Shown here one piece after another: positions 1 to 7,869 of a stretch of DNA of 64,000 nt. The notes beneath the pieces are model-generated. The model had not been told where the DNA came from and made no database searches. It saw nothing but the letters and a program-made list of their open reading frames with translations. The first letter of the stretch is position 1, and every line of letters begins with the position of its first letter. This DNA is from an uncultured Propionibacteriaceae bacterium (GTDB lineage Bacteria > Actinomycetota > Actinomycetes > Propionibacteriales > Propionibacteriaceae). The stretch lies in NCBI GenBank assembly GCA_938046585.1, contig CALIWR010000005.1:372001-436000 (forward strand), written 5' to 3'. Made by a program: the position numbers and the translations under genes.

Positions 1-1
1 A

Positions 2-79
2 CAGGTCGGCGCGGGTCAGCAGCGCGAGCTCAGACCCATCCTGGCGGGGGTTCGGGCCCGGCTACAGACTGCTGCTTGA
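2..79 (+). CDS. 3' end of an unidentified gene (partial)
   Basis: This looks like the last 25 codons of a gene entering from the left edge, stopping at TGA 77-79. The tail reads ELRPILAGVRARLQTAA, a plausible amphipathic C-terminal helix with actinobacterial codon use. Only the end is visible, so no family can be named. The other plus-strand frame open here gives low-complexity Gly/Arg/Pro text and is less convincing. Confidence 0.4.
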   Translation, partial: QVGAGQQRELRPILAGVRARLQTAA

Positions 80-97
80 CGAGAAGCCACAGCACCA

Positions 98-366
98 GGG
101 CTGCCATGACCACGAGGCATCTGTGCATCTGTCCCTCCCACGGGGGTATCGGTGGACCAGACCAGCATCGCACTATTCAGACCCCCGAGACAAGACCCCT
201 CGGAACCTTCGTTGAGGACCTTGACCTTCGCCTGTCTGAACCCTACGACCCGATCAGCCTAACTGCCTCGGATGGGTCCTGCAAGGCCTCACCCCCATGC
301 CCTGGGGAAAGAATCCTTAGCCCCTCGATTTGATCGTTCAAATCCCGTTGTGGCCAGGCTGCACCA
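98..366 (-). ncRNA. candidate structured non-coding RNA, family unknown
   Basis: No convincing protein is encoded between 80 and 546, but the first 270 bases are rich in base pairing. On the minus strand the ends 362-350 and 113-100 form an imperfect closing helix of about 12 pairs (one G-U, one A-A mismatch, one bulge). Inside are a perfect 7-bp hairpin with a tetraloop (344-327), a GGGG/CCCC hairpin (324-304), a hairpin at 294-274, and a branched element closed by a perfect 7-bp stem (240-234 with 182-176) containing another 5-bp stem (203-199 with 189-185). The strand choice rests on the G-U pair, which is an A-C mismatch on the other strand, and on a promoter placed just outside the closing helix. 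The size would suit a 6S/Ms1-like or regulatory RNA. I did not recognise tmRNA, RNase P or SRP RNA signatures. Confidence 0.4.
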
Positions 367-371
367 CTCTC

Positions 372-401
372 AGTCTATGACGGCGAGCCTCGTCGTGTCA
401 C
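372..401 (-). promoter_or_regulatory. putative promoter of the candidate RNA
   Basis: On the minus strand GTGACA (401-396) is followed after 18 nt by TAGACT (377-372), close to -35 and -10 consensus. Transcription would start near 365, just before the closing helix of the candidate RNA. Confidence 0.4.
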
Positions 402-546
402 CCCACCCCCTGCCCACAACAGGACAGCCAACACCACCAAGACGGCAGTCACCCGGGCCTGGCGTACCCGCCGGCCGGCGCGTAGCCACGGTCACCCGGC
501 GCCCTCGCCGATACCGGGCGTCTGGTGAGGCCGGGGATAGGCTGGC
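402..546. other. intergenic stretch before the YciO gene
   Basis: GC-rich DNA with no convincing gene. At its right end TAGGCT (538-543) is a TANNNT -10 hexamer ending 6 nt before ATG 550, consistent with a leaderless transcript of the next gene. Confidence 0.4.
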
Positions 547-549
547 GTG

Positions 550-1173
550 ATGGCTCGCTACTTCGACGTGCACCCCACCAACCCACAGCCGCGGTCAGTC
601 AGCCAGGTCGCCGACCTGGTCCGCGACGGGGGGCTGGTGGCCTACCCAACCGACTCCGGCTTCGCCCTGGGGTGCCGGATGGGCAACCGTGACGCCCTAG
701 ACCGGATCCGCAGCCTGCGCCAGCTCACCGACAAACACCACTTCACCCTGGTCTGCAGCGAATTCGCCCAGCTGGGGGAGTGGGTCCAGATGAGCAACCG
801 GGACTTCCGGGCGATCAAGGCGGTCACCCCCGGCCCGTACACCTTCATCCTGGCCGCCACCCGTGAGGTGCCGCGGGCGATGCTGCACCCGCGCAAGAAG
901 ACTGTCGGGGTGCGGATCCCCGACCATGTCACGGCCCGGGCGCTGCTGGCCGAGCTGGGAGAGCCGCTGCAATCATCCAGCCTGATCCTGCCCGGCGAAG
1001 AAGACCCACTTACCGACGGCTGGACGATCGCCGACAACCTCGGCCACCTGGTCGACGCAGTGCTCGACTCCGGTGATGTCGGCCTGCACCCGACCACCGT
1101 GGTAGACCTCAGCGGAGACGAGGTGCAGGTAGTACGGCTCGGGGCCGGGGACCCGACGCCCTTCGAGCAGTAA
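550..1173 (+). CDS. YrdC/Sua5-superfamily protein, YciO type
   Basis: A YrdC-fold protein of about 207 residues. The start MARYFDVHP, the stretch YPTDSGFALGC and the later CSEF, TPGPYTFIL, KKTVGVRIPDH and PTTVVDL motifs follow E. coli YciO rather than TsaC/YrdC. The KxR region and PTDSGFAL nucleotide-binding segment are intact. TsaC relatives make threonylcarbamoyl-AMP for tRNA t6A. YciO shares the fold, but its physiological role is less settled, so the tRNA function is an inference. GTG 547 is in frame, but ATG 550 is preferred because a TAGGCT -10 lies 6 nt upstream and the protein then begins like YciO. Expected to be cytosolic. The convergent PPK2 gene ends 3 nt away. Confidence 0.85.
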   Translation: MARYFDVHPTNPQPRSVSQVADLVRDGGLVAYPTDSGFALGCRMGNRDALDRIRSLRQLTDKHHFTLVCSEFAQLGEWVQMSNRDFRAIKAVTPGPYTFILAATREVPRAMLHPRKKTVGVRIPDHVTARALLAELGEPLQSSSLILPGEEDPLTDGWTIADNLGHLVDAVLDSGDVGLHPTTVVDLSGDEVQVVRLGAGDPTPFEQ

Positions 1174-1176
1174 CGC

Positions 1177-2007
1177 TCAGTCGTCCTCGGGATCCTGATA
1201 CTCCTCAGAACCCTCGCCGGTGAGGGTGGCGGCGTAGTCAGGCACCTCGTGCTGCAGGCTGCGATCGGTCCGACGGTAACCAGTCGACGCCGGCCGCGCC
1301 GGGAGCTCGATGCGGGCATGCTCGATGCGGCGGTACGGGACGAACTGCAACAGGTCGTGGATCATGTTGATCCGGGCCCGGCGCTTGTCCTCACTCTCGA
1401 CCACGTTCCAGCGGGCCTCAGGGATGTCGGTATGGACGAACATCTCATCCTTGGCGCGGGAATAGTCCTCCCAGCGGGTCAGCGACTCCAGGTCAGTGGG
1501 GGAGAGTTTCCACTGCCGCATCGGGTCGTCCAAGCGGGACCGGAAGCGGCGTTCCTGCTCGGCGTCGGACACCGAGAACCAGTACTTGCGCAGCAAGATC
1601 CCGTCCTCGATCAGCATCCGCTCCAGGATCGGCACCTGGCGCAGGAAGCGCTGGTGCTCGGCGGCAGTGCAATACCCCATCACGTGCTCGACCCCGCCCC
1701 GGTTATACCAGGACCGGTCGAAGACCCGGATCTCCCCGGCAGCCGGCAGGTGGGCGATGTAACGCTGGAAATACCACTGGGTCTGCTCCCGGGCGGTGGG
1801 GGCAGGCAGGGCGACGATCTGGGTAATGCGCGGGTTGAGGAACTCGGTGACCCGTTTGATCGCGCCGCCCTTGCCGGCAGCGTCACGGCCCTCGAAGATC
1901 ACCACCAGCCGACGGCCCTCGTGGCGGATCCAGTCCTGCATCACCACCAGTTCCTGCTGCAGCCGGAGCAACTCGGCCTCGTACACGCTCTTCTTCAGCT
2001 TGGCCAC
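1177..2007 (-). CDS. ppk2: polyphosphate kinase 2 (PPK2) family
   Basis: A 276-residue PPK2-family kinase, which moves phosphate between polyphosphate and nucleotides. Walker A is GRDAAGKGG (residues 40-48) and the Walker B-like VFDRSWYNR sits near 95-103 with its D-R pair. The lid region with KYWFSVS and ERRFRSR follows, then the DLESLTRWEDYS segment. The single-domain length fits class I PPK2 (polyphosphate-driven NDP phosphorylation), but whether it prefers ADP, GDP or AMP cannot be decided here. The start is GTG 2007. The C-terminal 35 residues are acidic and variable. It is convergent with the YciO gene; the upstream side (2008-2260) is empty and probably carries promoters for both this gene and the coiled-coil gene. 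Confidence 0.93.
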   Translation of the reverse strand: MAKLKKSVYEAELLRLQQELVVMQDWIRHEGRRLVVIFEGRDAAGKGGAIKRVTEFLNPRITQIVALPAPTAREQTQWYFQRYIAHLPAAGEIRVFDRSWYNRGGVEHVMGYCTAAEHQRFLRQVPILERMLIEDGILLRKYWFSVSDAEQERRFRSRLDDPMRQWKLSPTDLESLTRWEDYSRAKDEMFVHTDIPEARWNVVESEDKRRARINMIHDLLQFVPYRRIEHARIELPARPASTGYRRTDRSLQHEVPDYAATLTGEGSEEYQDPEDD

Positions 2008-2247
2008 GGTTCATCGTGGCACGTCCCGGGAGCGGGGGAGGGCCAAATCCAACGTTTCCCAGCGCCGGCGCAGCCTTCCCCAGGCCAAGGCAGGCCGGGC
2101 CGGCGAACCGCCGGAAAGGCCCTGCCGTCTGCTGCGCCGGGTCGGATCTCTGAGCGCTGAGAACGAATACGCTGACCTGACGGAACTTGACCCGATATCG
2201 ACACTCGTCAAGCGCAGACCCCGGTATCCAGAGGCCTGATCTCTGCC

Positions 2248-2253
2248 TAGGAT
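2248..2253 (+). promoter_or_regulatory. -10 element, probable leaderless promoter
   Basis: TAGGAT with 7 nt to ATG 2261. There is no Shine-Dalgarno sequence, so transcription probably starts at or next to the start codon. Confidence 0.4.
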
Positions 2254-2260
2254 AGGCCGC

Positions 2261-3658
2261 ATGTCCGAGCATCCCGGGGGTCTGCAGAGCCAGGCGGCGG
2301 CCATCCTGCAGCGCGCCCAGGACCTTGCCGATATCGTCCGCAGCGACGCTGAGACACAGGCCGACGCGATCCGAGAACGGGCCCAGCGTCAGGCCGAGGT
2401 CGCTCGGGAGGCCCATGCTGCCGCGGACGCGGCCGCTCGAGCCGCCGCCCAGGACCGGGCCGCCGCGGCCCGTACCCTGGAAGCCGCCCGGGCGGAGGCA
2501 GCCCAGCTGATCAGCGACGCCGCGGAACAGGCCGGGGTGGTGGCCGCGGCAGCTGAACGGAGCGCCGCCCAGGCCATGGAATCAGCCCGCGAGCAGGCCC
2601 GGCTCCTGATCGTCGACTCGGAACAGCAGGCTCATGCGCTGGTGGCGAGGATCACCGAAGAACGCGCCGACGAGGTAGCCGAACACGAGCAACGGCTGAA
2701 GCGGATCACGGTCGAAGCAGAACGGGTCCGGCGCCAGGCGGTGGCAGAAGTTACCGAGATGATGGCCGATGCCCGCGCCGAGGCCCAGGAGGTGATTGCC
2801 GACGCCAACGCGCAGACCACCAAGATGCTGACCGAGGCTCACAACCGGGTCGACATCGCCTTCGACGAGGCGGCAGAGGTGATGGCGCAGGCCCGCGCCA
2901 AGGCAGCCCGGACCATCGCAGCCGCCACCGCCGAACGAGACGCGATGCTGTCCGAGGTGACCTCACGGGCCCAAGAGACCCTGGCCGAGGCCGACGCCCA
3001 GTTGGAATGGGCCAAAGCCTGCGTCGACCAGATCGTGGCCCAAACCCGCCAGGATGAGATCGCCGAACAGCGCCAAGTCCACGAACAGCTGATGGCCCGT
3101 ACTCGGGCCGCCCGCCGGCGGCTGGGGGCGGTGCTGGCCCGCGTCACCTTGAAGGTCCGCCACATCCAGGCCCAGGCCGAGGCAGACGCCGACGACACCC
3201 GGCAGCGAGCCCGGGCGCTGGTAGCTGCGGCTGAGGCCGATGCCGAGACGACTCTTACGACTGCCCGCCAGGAAGCCGCCGAGCGGGTCCGCCAGGCCGA
3301 AGACCAGGCGAACCACACCCTCGCCCGCGCCGATCGCAGGCTGGCCGAGGCTGAAGCCGGAGCGAAACTGATCCGTGATCAGGTCGGGGCCGATCTCGAA
3401 CGACGGCAGGCGCAGTCCCACGCCCAGGCGGCAGCGCTGCGGGAAGAGGCCCGCCGAGACGCTGACCGGATCCGAACCGAGGCCCGCTCGGTCCTAGCCG
3501 CAGCCCGAGAAGAAGTCGCGGTCCTCGCTCAGCGTCGCGACGACATCGCCGCCCAGCTTGGCTCCCTGGCCGAGGTGATCGAAGCCCTCGCCGTTCCTGA
3601 ACCCTCAGCAGTCCCCGAAACCAACCAGATCCATGACCGAGGAGAGATCCATGTCTGA
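2261..3658 (+). CDS. long alanine/glutamate-rich coiled-coil protein
   Basis: A 465-residue protein made almost entirely of Ala, Glu, Arg, Gln and Asp in heptad-like order, with no membrane segment or catalytic motif. It should form a long continuous coiled coil. Recurrent units such as ARAEAQEVI, AEADAQLEWA and EADAETTLTTA resemble actinobacterial DivIVA/Scy/FilP-type cytoskeletal or polar scaffold proteins. The N-terminus (MSEHPGGLQSQAA) lacks a clear DivIVA lipid-binding motif. The downstream gene does have a DivIVA-like start and overlaps this one by 8 nt, so the two proteins may work together, perhaps at cell poles or the division site; that role is inference. Translation probably starts from a leaderless mRNA. 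Coiled-coil composition makes homology assignment unreliable. Confidence 0.75.
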   Translation: MSEHPGGLQSQAAAILQRAQDLADIVRSDAETQADAIRERAQRQAEVAREAHAAADAAARAAAQDRAAAARTLEAARAEAAQLISDAAEQAGVVAAAAERSAAQAMESAREQARLLIVDSEQQAHALVARITEERADEVAEHEQRLKRITVEAERVRRQAVAEVTEMMADARAEAQEVIADANAQTTKMLTEAHNRVDIAFDEAAEVMAQARAKAARTIAAATAERDAMLSEVTSRAQETLAEADAQLEWAKACVDQIVAQTRQDEIAEQRQVHEQLMARTRAARRRLGAVLARVTLKVRHIQAQAEADADDTRQRARALVAAAEADAETTLTTARQEAAERVRQAEDQANHTLARADRRLAEAEAGAKLIRDQVGADLERRQAQSHAQAAALREEARRDADRIRTEARSVLAAAREEVAVLAQRRDDIAAQLGSLAEVIEALAVPEPSAVPETNQIHDRGEIHV

Positions 3659-4637
3659 GACCGGCTTCCGCACCGTGCTGCGGGGTTACGACCCGATGGA
3701 GGTGGACAAGGCCATCGATCAGTGGCGCACAGCGGTGGACAATGCCCGCCGCGAGTCCGCCGAACAAACCGTGGCCACCGAGAAATTGCAGGCGGCCCTG
3801 GAAGGCGCGAACAAGCGAGTCGAAGAACTCTCCAAGCGGGTATCCGAGATGGAGAAAGAGGGGCGCCAGGCCGCTCCGGCGACCTACGCCGACATCGGCT
3901 CCCGGATCGGGACCATGCTGACCCTGGCCGAAGAAGAAGCCGCTGACCTGCGGGCCAACGCCAACGAGCAGGCCAACCGGACCCGCGGCGACGCCCAGCG
4001 TGAGGCAGACCGGATGCTCGCCTCCGCCCAGACCCAGGCCGCGGAACTGCGGACCAAATCCGAAGCTGATGCCGCTGTCGTCTTGGAGGAGGCCCGCCGC
4101 CAGGTCGACGAACTGCTGGACGCGGCCGACCGGGAGGCAGCGGCCCGGCGCGAGGAAGCCGAGGCGGTGTACGAGCACCAGCGGGCCCGGGCCGCAGCCG
4201 CAGCCGCCGAATTCGAAACCACCCTGGCGGAGCGGCGTGAAAAGAGCGCCGCGGACTTCGCCCGGGCACTGGCCGCGCAGGACCAGTCGCTGGCCGCCGC
4301 CCAGGAGAAACTGGCGGCTGCTGAGCGGGAGGCTGAAATGGTCCTCAGCAACGCCCACAGCGAGGCGAACGCCGTACTGATGTCCGCCCGGGATGAGTCT
4401 CGGCAGATGCTGAGCTCGGCCAAGGAGCGGGCCGAGAAGGTGCGCCGGGAGTCGGAGCGTGAACTGGCAGCGGCTGCAGCCCGCCGTGACGCGATCACCG
4501 CCCAGCTGGCGAACGTCCGCCAGATGCTGGGAACCCTGGGCAGCACCTCGGTGTTCAACCCGCTCAGCGAACTTGAGGCCGCAGCCGGTGATGAGGCGGC
4601 CGAAAGCCACGACGAGGCCGCAGCAGCCAAAGCTTGA
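3651..4637 (+). CDS. DivIVA-domain-like coiled-coil protein
   Basis: A 328-residue protein. Its first 25 residues, with GYDPMEVDKAID, match the DivIVA start pattern (GY-x-x-x-E-V-D), which in known members binds curved membrane. A short coiled coil to about residue 70 is followed by a linker (PATYADIGSRI) and a second, long Ala/Glu-rich coiled coil, ending in a charged tail. ATG 3651 is chosen over an in-frame ATG at 3633 because AGGAGAG lies just upstream and the DivIVA-like segment then sits at the N-terminus. It overlaps the preceding coiled-coil gene by 8 nt, so the two are co-translated. A role in polar growth or division-site organisation is inferred from the family. Confidence 0.75.
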   Translation: MSETGFRTVLRGYDPMEVDKAIDQWRTAVDNARRESAEQTVATEKLQAALEGANKRVEELSKRVSEMEKEGRQAAPATYADIGSRIGTMLTLAEEEAADLRANANEQANRTRGDAQREADRMLASAQTQAAELRTKSEADAAVVLEEARRQVDELLDAADREAAARREEAEAVYEHQRARAAAAAAEFETTLAERREKSAADFARALAAQDQSLAAAQEKLAAAEREAEMVLSNAHSEANAVLMSARDESRQMLSSAKERAEKVRRESERELAAAAARRDAITAQLANVRQMLGTLGSTSVFNPLSELEAAAGDEAAESHDEAAAAKA

Positions 4638-4724
4638 ACGCATCAGGTCCCGGGCAATCCCCGTAGCTGATCTGGGCTGATGAGGGTCTCCCCATAACCA
4701 GGCCGGCCAGCGTCCCGCCGCACC

Positions 4725-4730
4725 TACCGT
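4725..4730 (+). promoter_or_regulatory. -10 element, probable leaderless promoter
   Basis: TACCGT ends 7 nt before GTG 4738, and no ribosome binding site is seen. Confidence 0.3.
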
Positions 4731-4737
4731 CGCTGGT

Positions 4738-5463
4738 GTGGCAGGTGTGGAACTGACTGACGTCACCATTGACTATGGGGATGTCCGGGCCGTGGATCGG
4801 TTGACGCTGACCGCTGTAGGTGGCCGCGTACTGGGGATGCTGGGCGGCAACGGGGCAGGGAAGTCGTCGACGCTACGGGCGATCGGAGGCGTCAACGCGC
4901 ACACCTCTGGTCGCCTGCTGGTCGCCGGTTTTGACTTGGCAGACCCCGCCGGAGCCGAGGCGGCCCGGGCCGTGGTCGGGTACTGCCCCGACATTGGGGG
5001 GCTGATCGCGCAGGCCACACCACGCGAACATATTGACGTGGTGTTGGCGCTACGCGGGGCAACCTCGCAGCGGCGCCGGGCAGCTGACCTGTTGGAACAG
5101 TTCGGGCTGGCTGAAAGCCGAGACCGGCCGGCGGGGACCTTCTCACACGGCATGCAGCGGCGACTGTCGGTGCTGCTGGCGGTGCTCACCGCCCGGGAGG
5201 CGCTGGTACTTGACGAACCCTTCGACGGGGTCGACCCGACCGGGGTAGAGGTGACCAGTGCGGCGATCCGGCAGGCCGCTGCGGCGGGGCTAAGCGTGAT
5301 CGTCTCTACCCACCTGCAGCGGCTGCTGACGCACGCCTGCGATGACATCGCCGTCCTGGTCCGGGGCCGGAGAGTGGCCACCGCAGCCGCAGCCGATTTC
5401 GCCGGCGACCAGGGAGAACAGCGCTACGCGGACCTGCTGCGCCACAGCGAGGCTGCCGCGTGA
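4738..5463 (+). CDS. ABC transporter ATP-binding protein
   Basis: A 241-residue ATPase subunit. Walker A is GGNGAGKSS (about residue 38), the signature FSHGMQRRL is slightly degenerate from LSGGQ, Walker B is ALVLDEPFDGVDP, and the switch histidine sits in STHLQ. It resembles ATPases of ABC-2 type exporters with CcmA/NatA-like organisation. The GTG start has no Shine-Dalgarno sequence. The stop overlaps the start of the next gene by 4 nt (GTGA), which encodes the likely membrane partner. The substrate cannot be inferred. Confidence 0.88.
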   Translation: MAGVELTDVTIDYGDVRAVDRLTLTAVGGRVLGMLGGNGAGKSSTLRAIGGVNAHTSGRLLVAGFDLADPAGAEAARAVVGYCPDIGGLIAQATPREHIDVVLALRGATSQRRRAADLLEQFGLAESRDRPAGTFSHGMQRRLSVLLAVLTAREALVLDEPFDGVDPTGVEVTSAAIRQAAAAGLSVIVSTHLQRLLTHACDDIAVLVRGRRVATAAAADFAGDQGEQRYADLLRHSEAAA

Positions 5464-7034
5464 TCCCAGGCTGGTTGGCGACCGAGGCCAGCCCAGGGCT
5501 AGTGGCAACGGTTCGGCTGTCTCGGCTGAAAGCCCGAAGCCGTAGCTCGTGGGCGCGTACCAAAGCCCGGATCGATGCCGGACTGCTGGCCACTGGCCTG
5601 GTGGTCGCGGTGCTGAGCGGCGACCTGGCGGTCCGACTGGCCGCCGGCCAGGGATCACCCCTGGCTGAGGCGCTGGCCCAGATGGCCCGGGGATCGCTGG
5701 GTGCCGGGGGCTCGGCCGCCGTGGCCCTGGTCGTCGCCGGGCTGGTTTTCGCGCCCGCGACCGGGGCGGCGACCCATGCCCAGTTCAGCGATCTTGATCT
5801 GGCCGGGATCCGCCCGCCCCGTCTGCACCGATACTTCGACGGGGTTTGGAATTCGGTAGTCTCCCCGGTCGGCGCCAGCCCGTTACTGATCCTGACCAGC
5901 CTCGCCTCACTGGTCACCAGCTCGGGCCCAGGACGGTTGGTAGCCGTCGCCCTGGCCTGGGTGACCTGGTTGACGCTGCTGACGCTGCTCGCAGCCAGCG
6001 GCTGGACGATCGACTACCTGCGGCGGCGCTGGACCCCCCGGCTGCGCTGGTACGCCGCGGCCGGCGCGGCCGCAGGAACTGGCGTGGCGGTGCTGCTCGA
6101 CCCAAACCGGGGCCGGACCGGTTTCGGCCTGGCCGATCGCTACGCGGCCATCGTGTCGGCGGCGGCCCGCGGCGAGCCGGGCCCGGCCCTGCTGGGCATC
6201 GGTGTCCTCCTAGCCGGTGGCGTCGGGCTGGGGCTGGCGGGAATGGCGCTATGCCGGGCCGCGCTGGCGCTGCCCGCACCGGTGCAACGCCAGGATCAGA
6301 CCGTCCGAGCGGTGTCTGTTCCGCAACGGCCGCTGCTGGCGCTGGGCGCCGTAATCGGGACCAGCCTGTGGCGTTCCCGGGAGGTCCGCCGCCCGATCCT
6401 GATGATGGTGCTGGCCGCGATGCCGCTGCTGATCGGCGGGATCCGCTACACCGGCGGCCAGGGATCCTCGGTGTTGGCGTCGGTCCTGTTGGTAGTTCCG
6501 TTGTCGCTGGCCTTGGGCTGGGGCGTCAACGTGCTGGGCGCACTCGGCGGGGCCGTGACCCTGCTCCTGGCCCAGCCGGGTGCTTGGCGGCCGTTGCTGC
6601 GGGCCATGGCCGGGATCCAGCTGGTCGTAACCCTGCTGCTGGGAACAGCGCTGCTGGTGATCGGGGCCGGGTTCAGCGACTCCTGGCAAATCCTGCCGTC
6701 TTTTGTGGTCGGGCTGGTGGTGGCCAGCGTGATTGCGACGGCATCCTCGCTGCGGTATTCCCTGCGTCGCCCGCACCGGACCCGGCTGACCGGACGCGGG
6801 GACCCGCTGGTCCCGCCGGTAGTAGGCCTGGAATATGTGGTCCGGCTGATGGTCACCGCCGGCCTGGCCGGGGTGGCGGTGGCCACGGTAGGCACGCTGG
6901 CCCCCGGGTGGTTCCTGGGGGTGGCCCTGGCCGCGACCGTGGGGTACGGCTGGTGGCGCTGGCGGTCCCTGGCCAGGATCTGGTCTGATCCGTACCACCG
7001 GGCCCGGGTGGCAGCCCTCGTGGGGGCCGTCTGA
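5460..7034 (+). CDS. polytopic membrane protein, probable ABC permease
   Basis: A 524-residue hydrophobic protein with roughly ten to twelve membrane segments, for example near residues 44-62, 83-105, 145-170, 230-255 and 315-400. No named family is recognised. It is translationally coupled to the ATPase gene upstream (4-nt GTGA overlap), which is the main reason to call it the permease of an exporter. The segments are rich in Leu, Val, Ala and Gly with Arg-rich cytoplasmic loops (KARSRSSWARTK near the start). It ends 13 nt from the convergent ECF operon, so transcription from both sides converges here. Confidence 0.7.
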   Translation: MIPGWLATEASPGLVATVRLSRLKARSRSSWARTKARIDAGLLATGLVVAVLSGDLAVRLAAGQGSPLAEALAQMARGSLGAGGSAAVALVVAGLVFAPATGAATHAQFSDLDLAGIRPPRLHRYFDGVWNSVVSPVGASPLLILTSLASLVTSSGPGRLVAVALAWVTWLTLLTLLAASGWTIDYLRRRWTPRLRWYAAAGAAAGTGVAVLLDPNRGRTGFGLADRYAAIVSAAARGEPGPALLGIGVLLAGGVGLGLAGMALCRAALALPAPVQRQDQTVRAVSVPQRPLLALGAVIGTSLWRSREVRRPILMMVLAAMPLLIGGIRYTGGQGSSVLASVLLVVPLSLALGWGVNVLGALGGAVTLLLAQPGAWRPLLRAMAGIQLVVTLLLGTALLVIGAGFSDSWQILPSFVVGLVVASVIATASSLRYSLRRPHRTRLTGRGDPLVPPVVGLEYVVRLMVTAGLAGVAVATVGTLAPGWFLGVALAATVGYGWWRWRSLARIWSDPYHRARVAALVGAV

Positions 7035-7047
7035 TCTGGCCCGCACC

Positions 7048-7869
7048 TCAAGGATGGCAACGGCGGGCAGCCCGGCGCAGCACATCCAGCACCGGACGCC
7101 CCAGGACCACGATGCCGGTAGCGGTGGTCAGCGCCCGGCCAGTGTCCCATCCGGCGGTGGACGTGACCAGGGTGAACAGCCCGAACCGGCGTAAGTTCTC
7201 CCAGGCCGGGGCCCCCGGAAGATAGTCCAATCCGGCCGGACCGGCGCCCCCGGTGGCGGCCAGGGTCGGCCAGAATGACAGATTCAGCAGCGCCCCGTAC
7301 CCGTAGGCACACAGCATTCCGTACCCGGCCAGCACGACCACGTCCGCCAGCCGGGCCCGCCGTCGGCTCGCGGCGCGCCGCCCGGGCAGCAGACCAGCGC
7401 CCAGACCAATCCAGGCCGCCGCCAGCATCTGGTACGGCAACCAGGGGCCCACCCCGGCAGTCAGCAGGGCTGAGGCCAGCATTGAGGTACAGCCGAGCAC
7501 AAAACCGAAGCCTGGCCCGAAGGCCCACCCGGCCAGGACCAGAGTGAAGAAGATCGACTCAATCCCGGCAGTCCCGGCTCCCAGGGTGGGACGCAGCGCC
7601 GCGTTGATTGCCGACAACACCCCCAGCATCGCCAGGGCCCGGGTGTCCATCCCCCCATCGCTGAGCTGCGCCAAGACCAGCAACACCACCACCGGCAGCA
7701 GCGCCGCGAAAGCGTACGGAGCGGTCGCGGTGGAGACCCCGGCCGTGACCGGTACCAGCAGCGGCCAGCAGAACAGCACCAGGCCCAGCCCGGAGGCCAC
7801 CCCCAACACGATGGCCGACCGCAGGCCGAGCCGAACCTGGACCGGGTCATTGCCTGCCTGCACCGTCAC
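7048..7869 (-). CDS. ECF transporter S component, probable cobamide binder
   Basis: A 273-residue integral membrane protein with about six or seven hydrophobic segments and a GWAFGPGFGFVLG stretch typical of the larger S components. S components bind the vitamin within the membrane. It is the last gene of a five-gene operon and overlaps the ATPase gene by 4 nt (GTGA). Substrate assignment to B12 comes from the cobalamin riboswitch in the operon leader, not from the protein itself. Cobalamin S components (CbrT type) are known in other bacteria; direct orthology to them is not shown here. The C-terminus is short, basic and cytoplasmic (RRAARRCHP). Confidence 0.75.
   Translation of the reverse strand: MTVQAGNDPVQVRLGLRSAIVLGVASGLGLVLFCWPLLVPVTAGVSTATAPYAFAALLPVVVLLVLAQLSDGGMDTRALAMLGVLSAINAALRPTLGAGTAGIESIFFTLVLAGWAFGPGFGFVLGCTSMLASALLTAGVGPWLPYQMLAAAWIGLGAGLLPGRRAASRRRARLADVVVLAGYGMLCAYGYGALLNLSFWPTLAATGGAGPAGLDYLPGAPAWENLRRFGLFTLVTSTAGWDTGRALTTATGIVVLGRPVLDVLRRAARRCHP

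Noticed and set aside
285..356. tRNA-like segment: GGCCTCA and TGTGGCC could form a 6/7 acceptor stem at tRNA distance, with a GTTCAAATC T-loop.
   Set aside because: T-stem and anticodon stem do not pair and D-loop GG is missing. It lies within the structured RNA candidate; at most a relic.
3255..4769. Long minus-strand open frame opposite the coiled-coil genes.
   Set aside because: Gly/Leu-rich antisense text over genes with strong third-position GC; such frames are expected in high-GC DNA.
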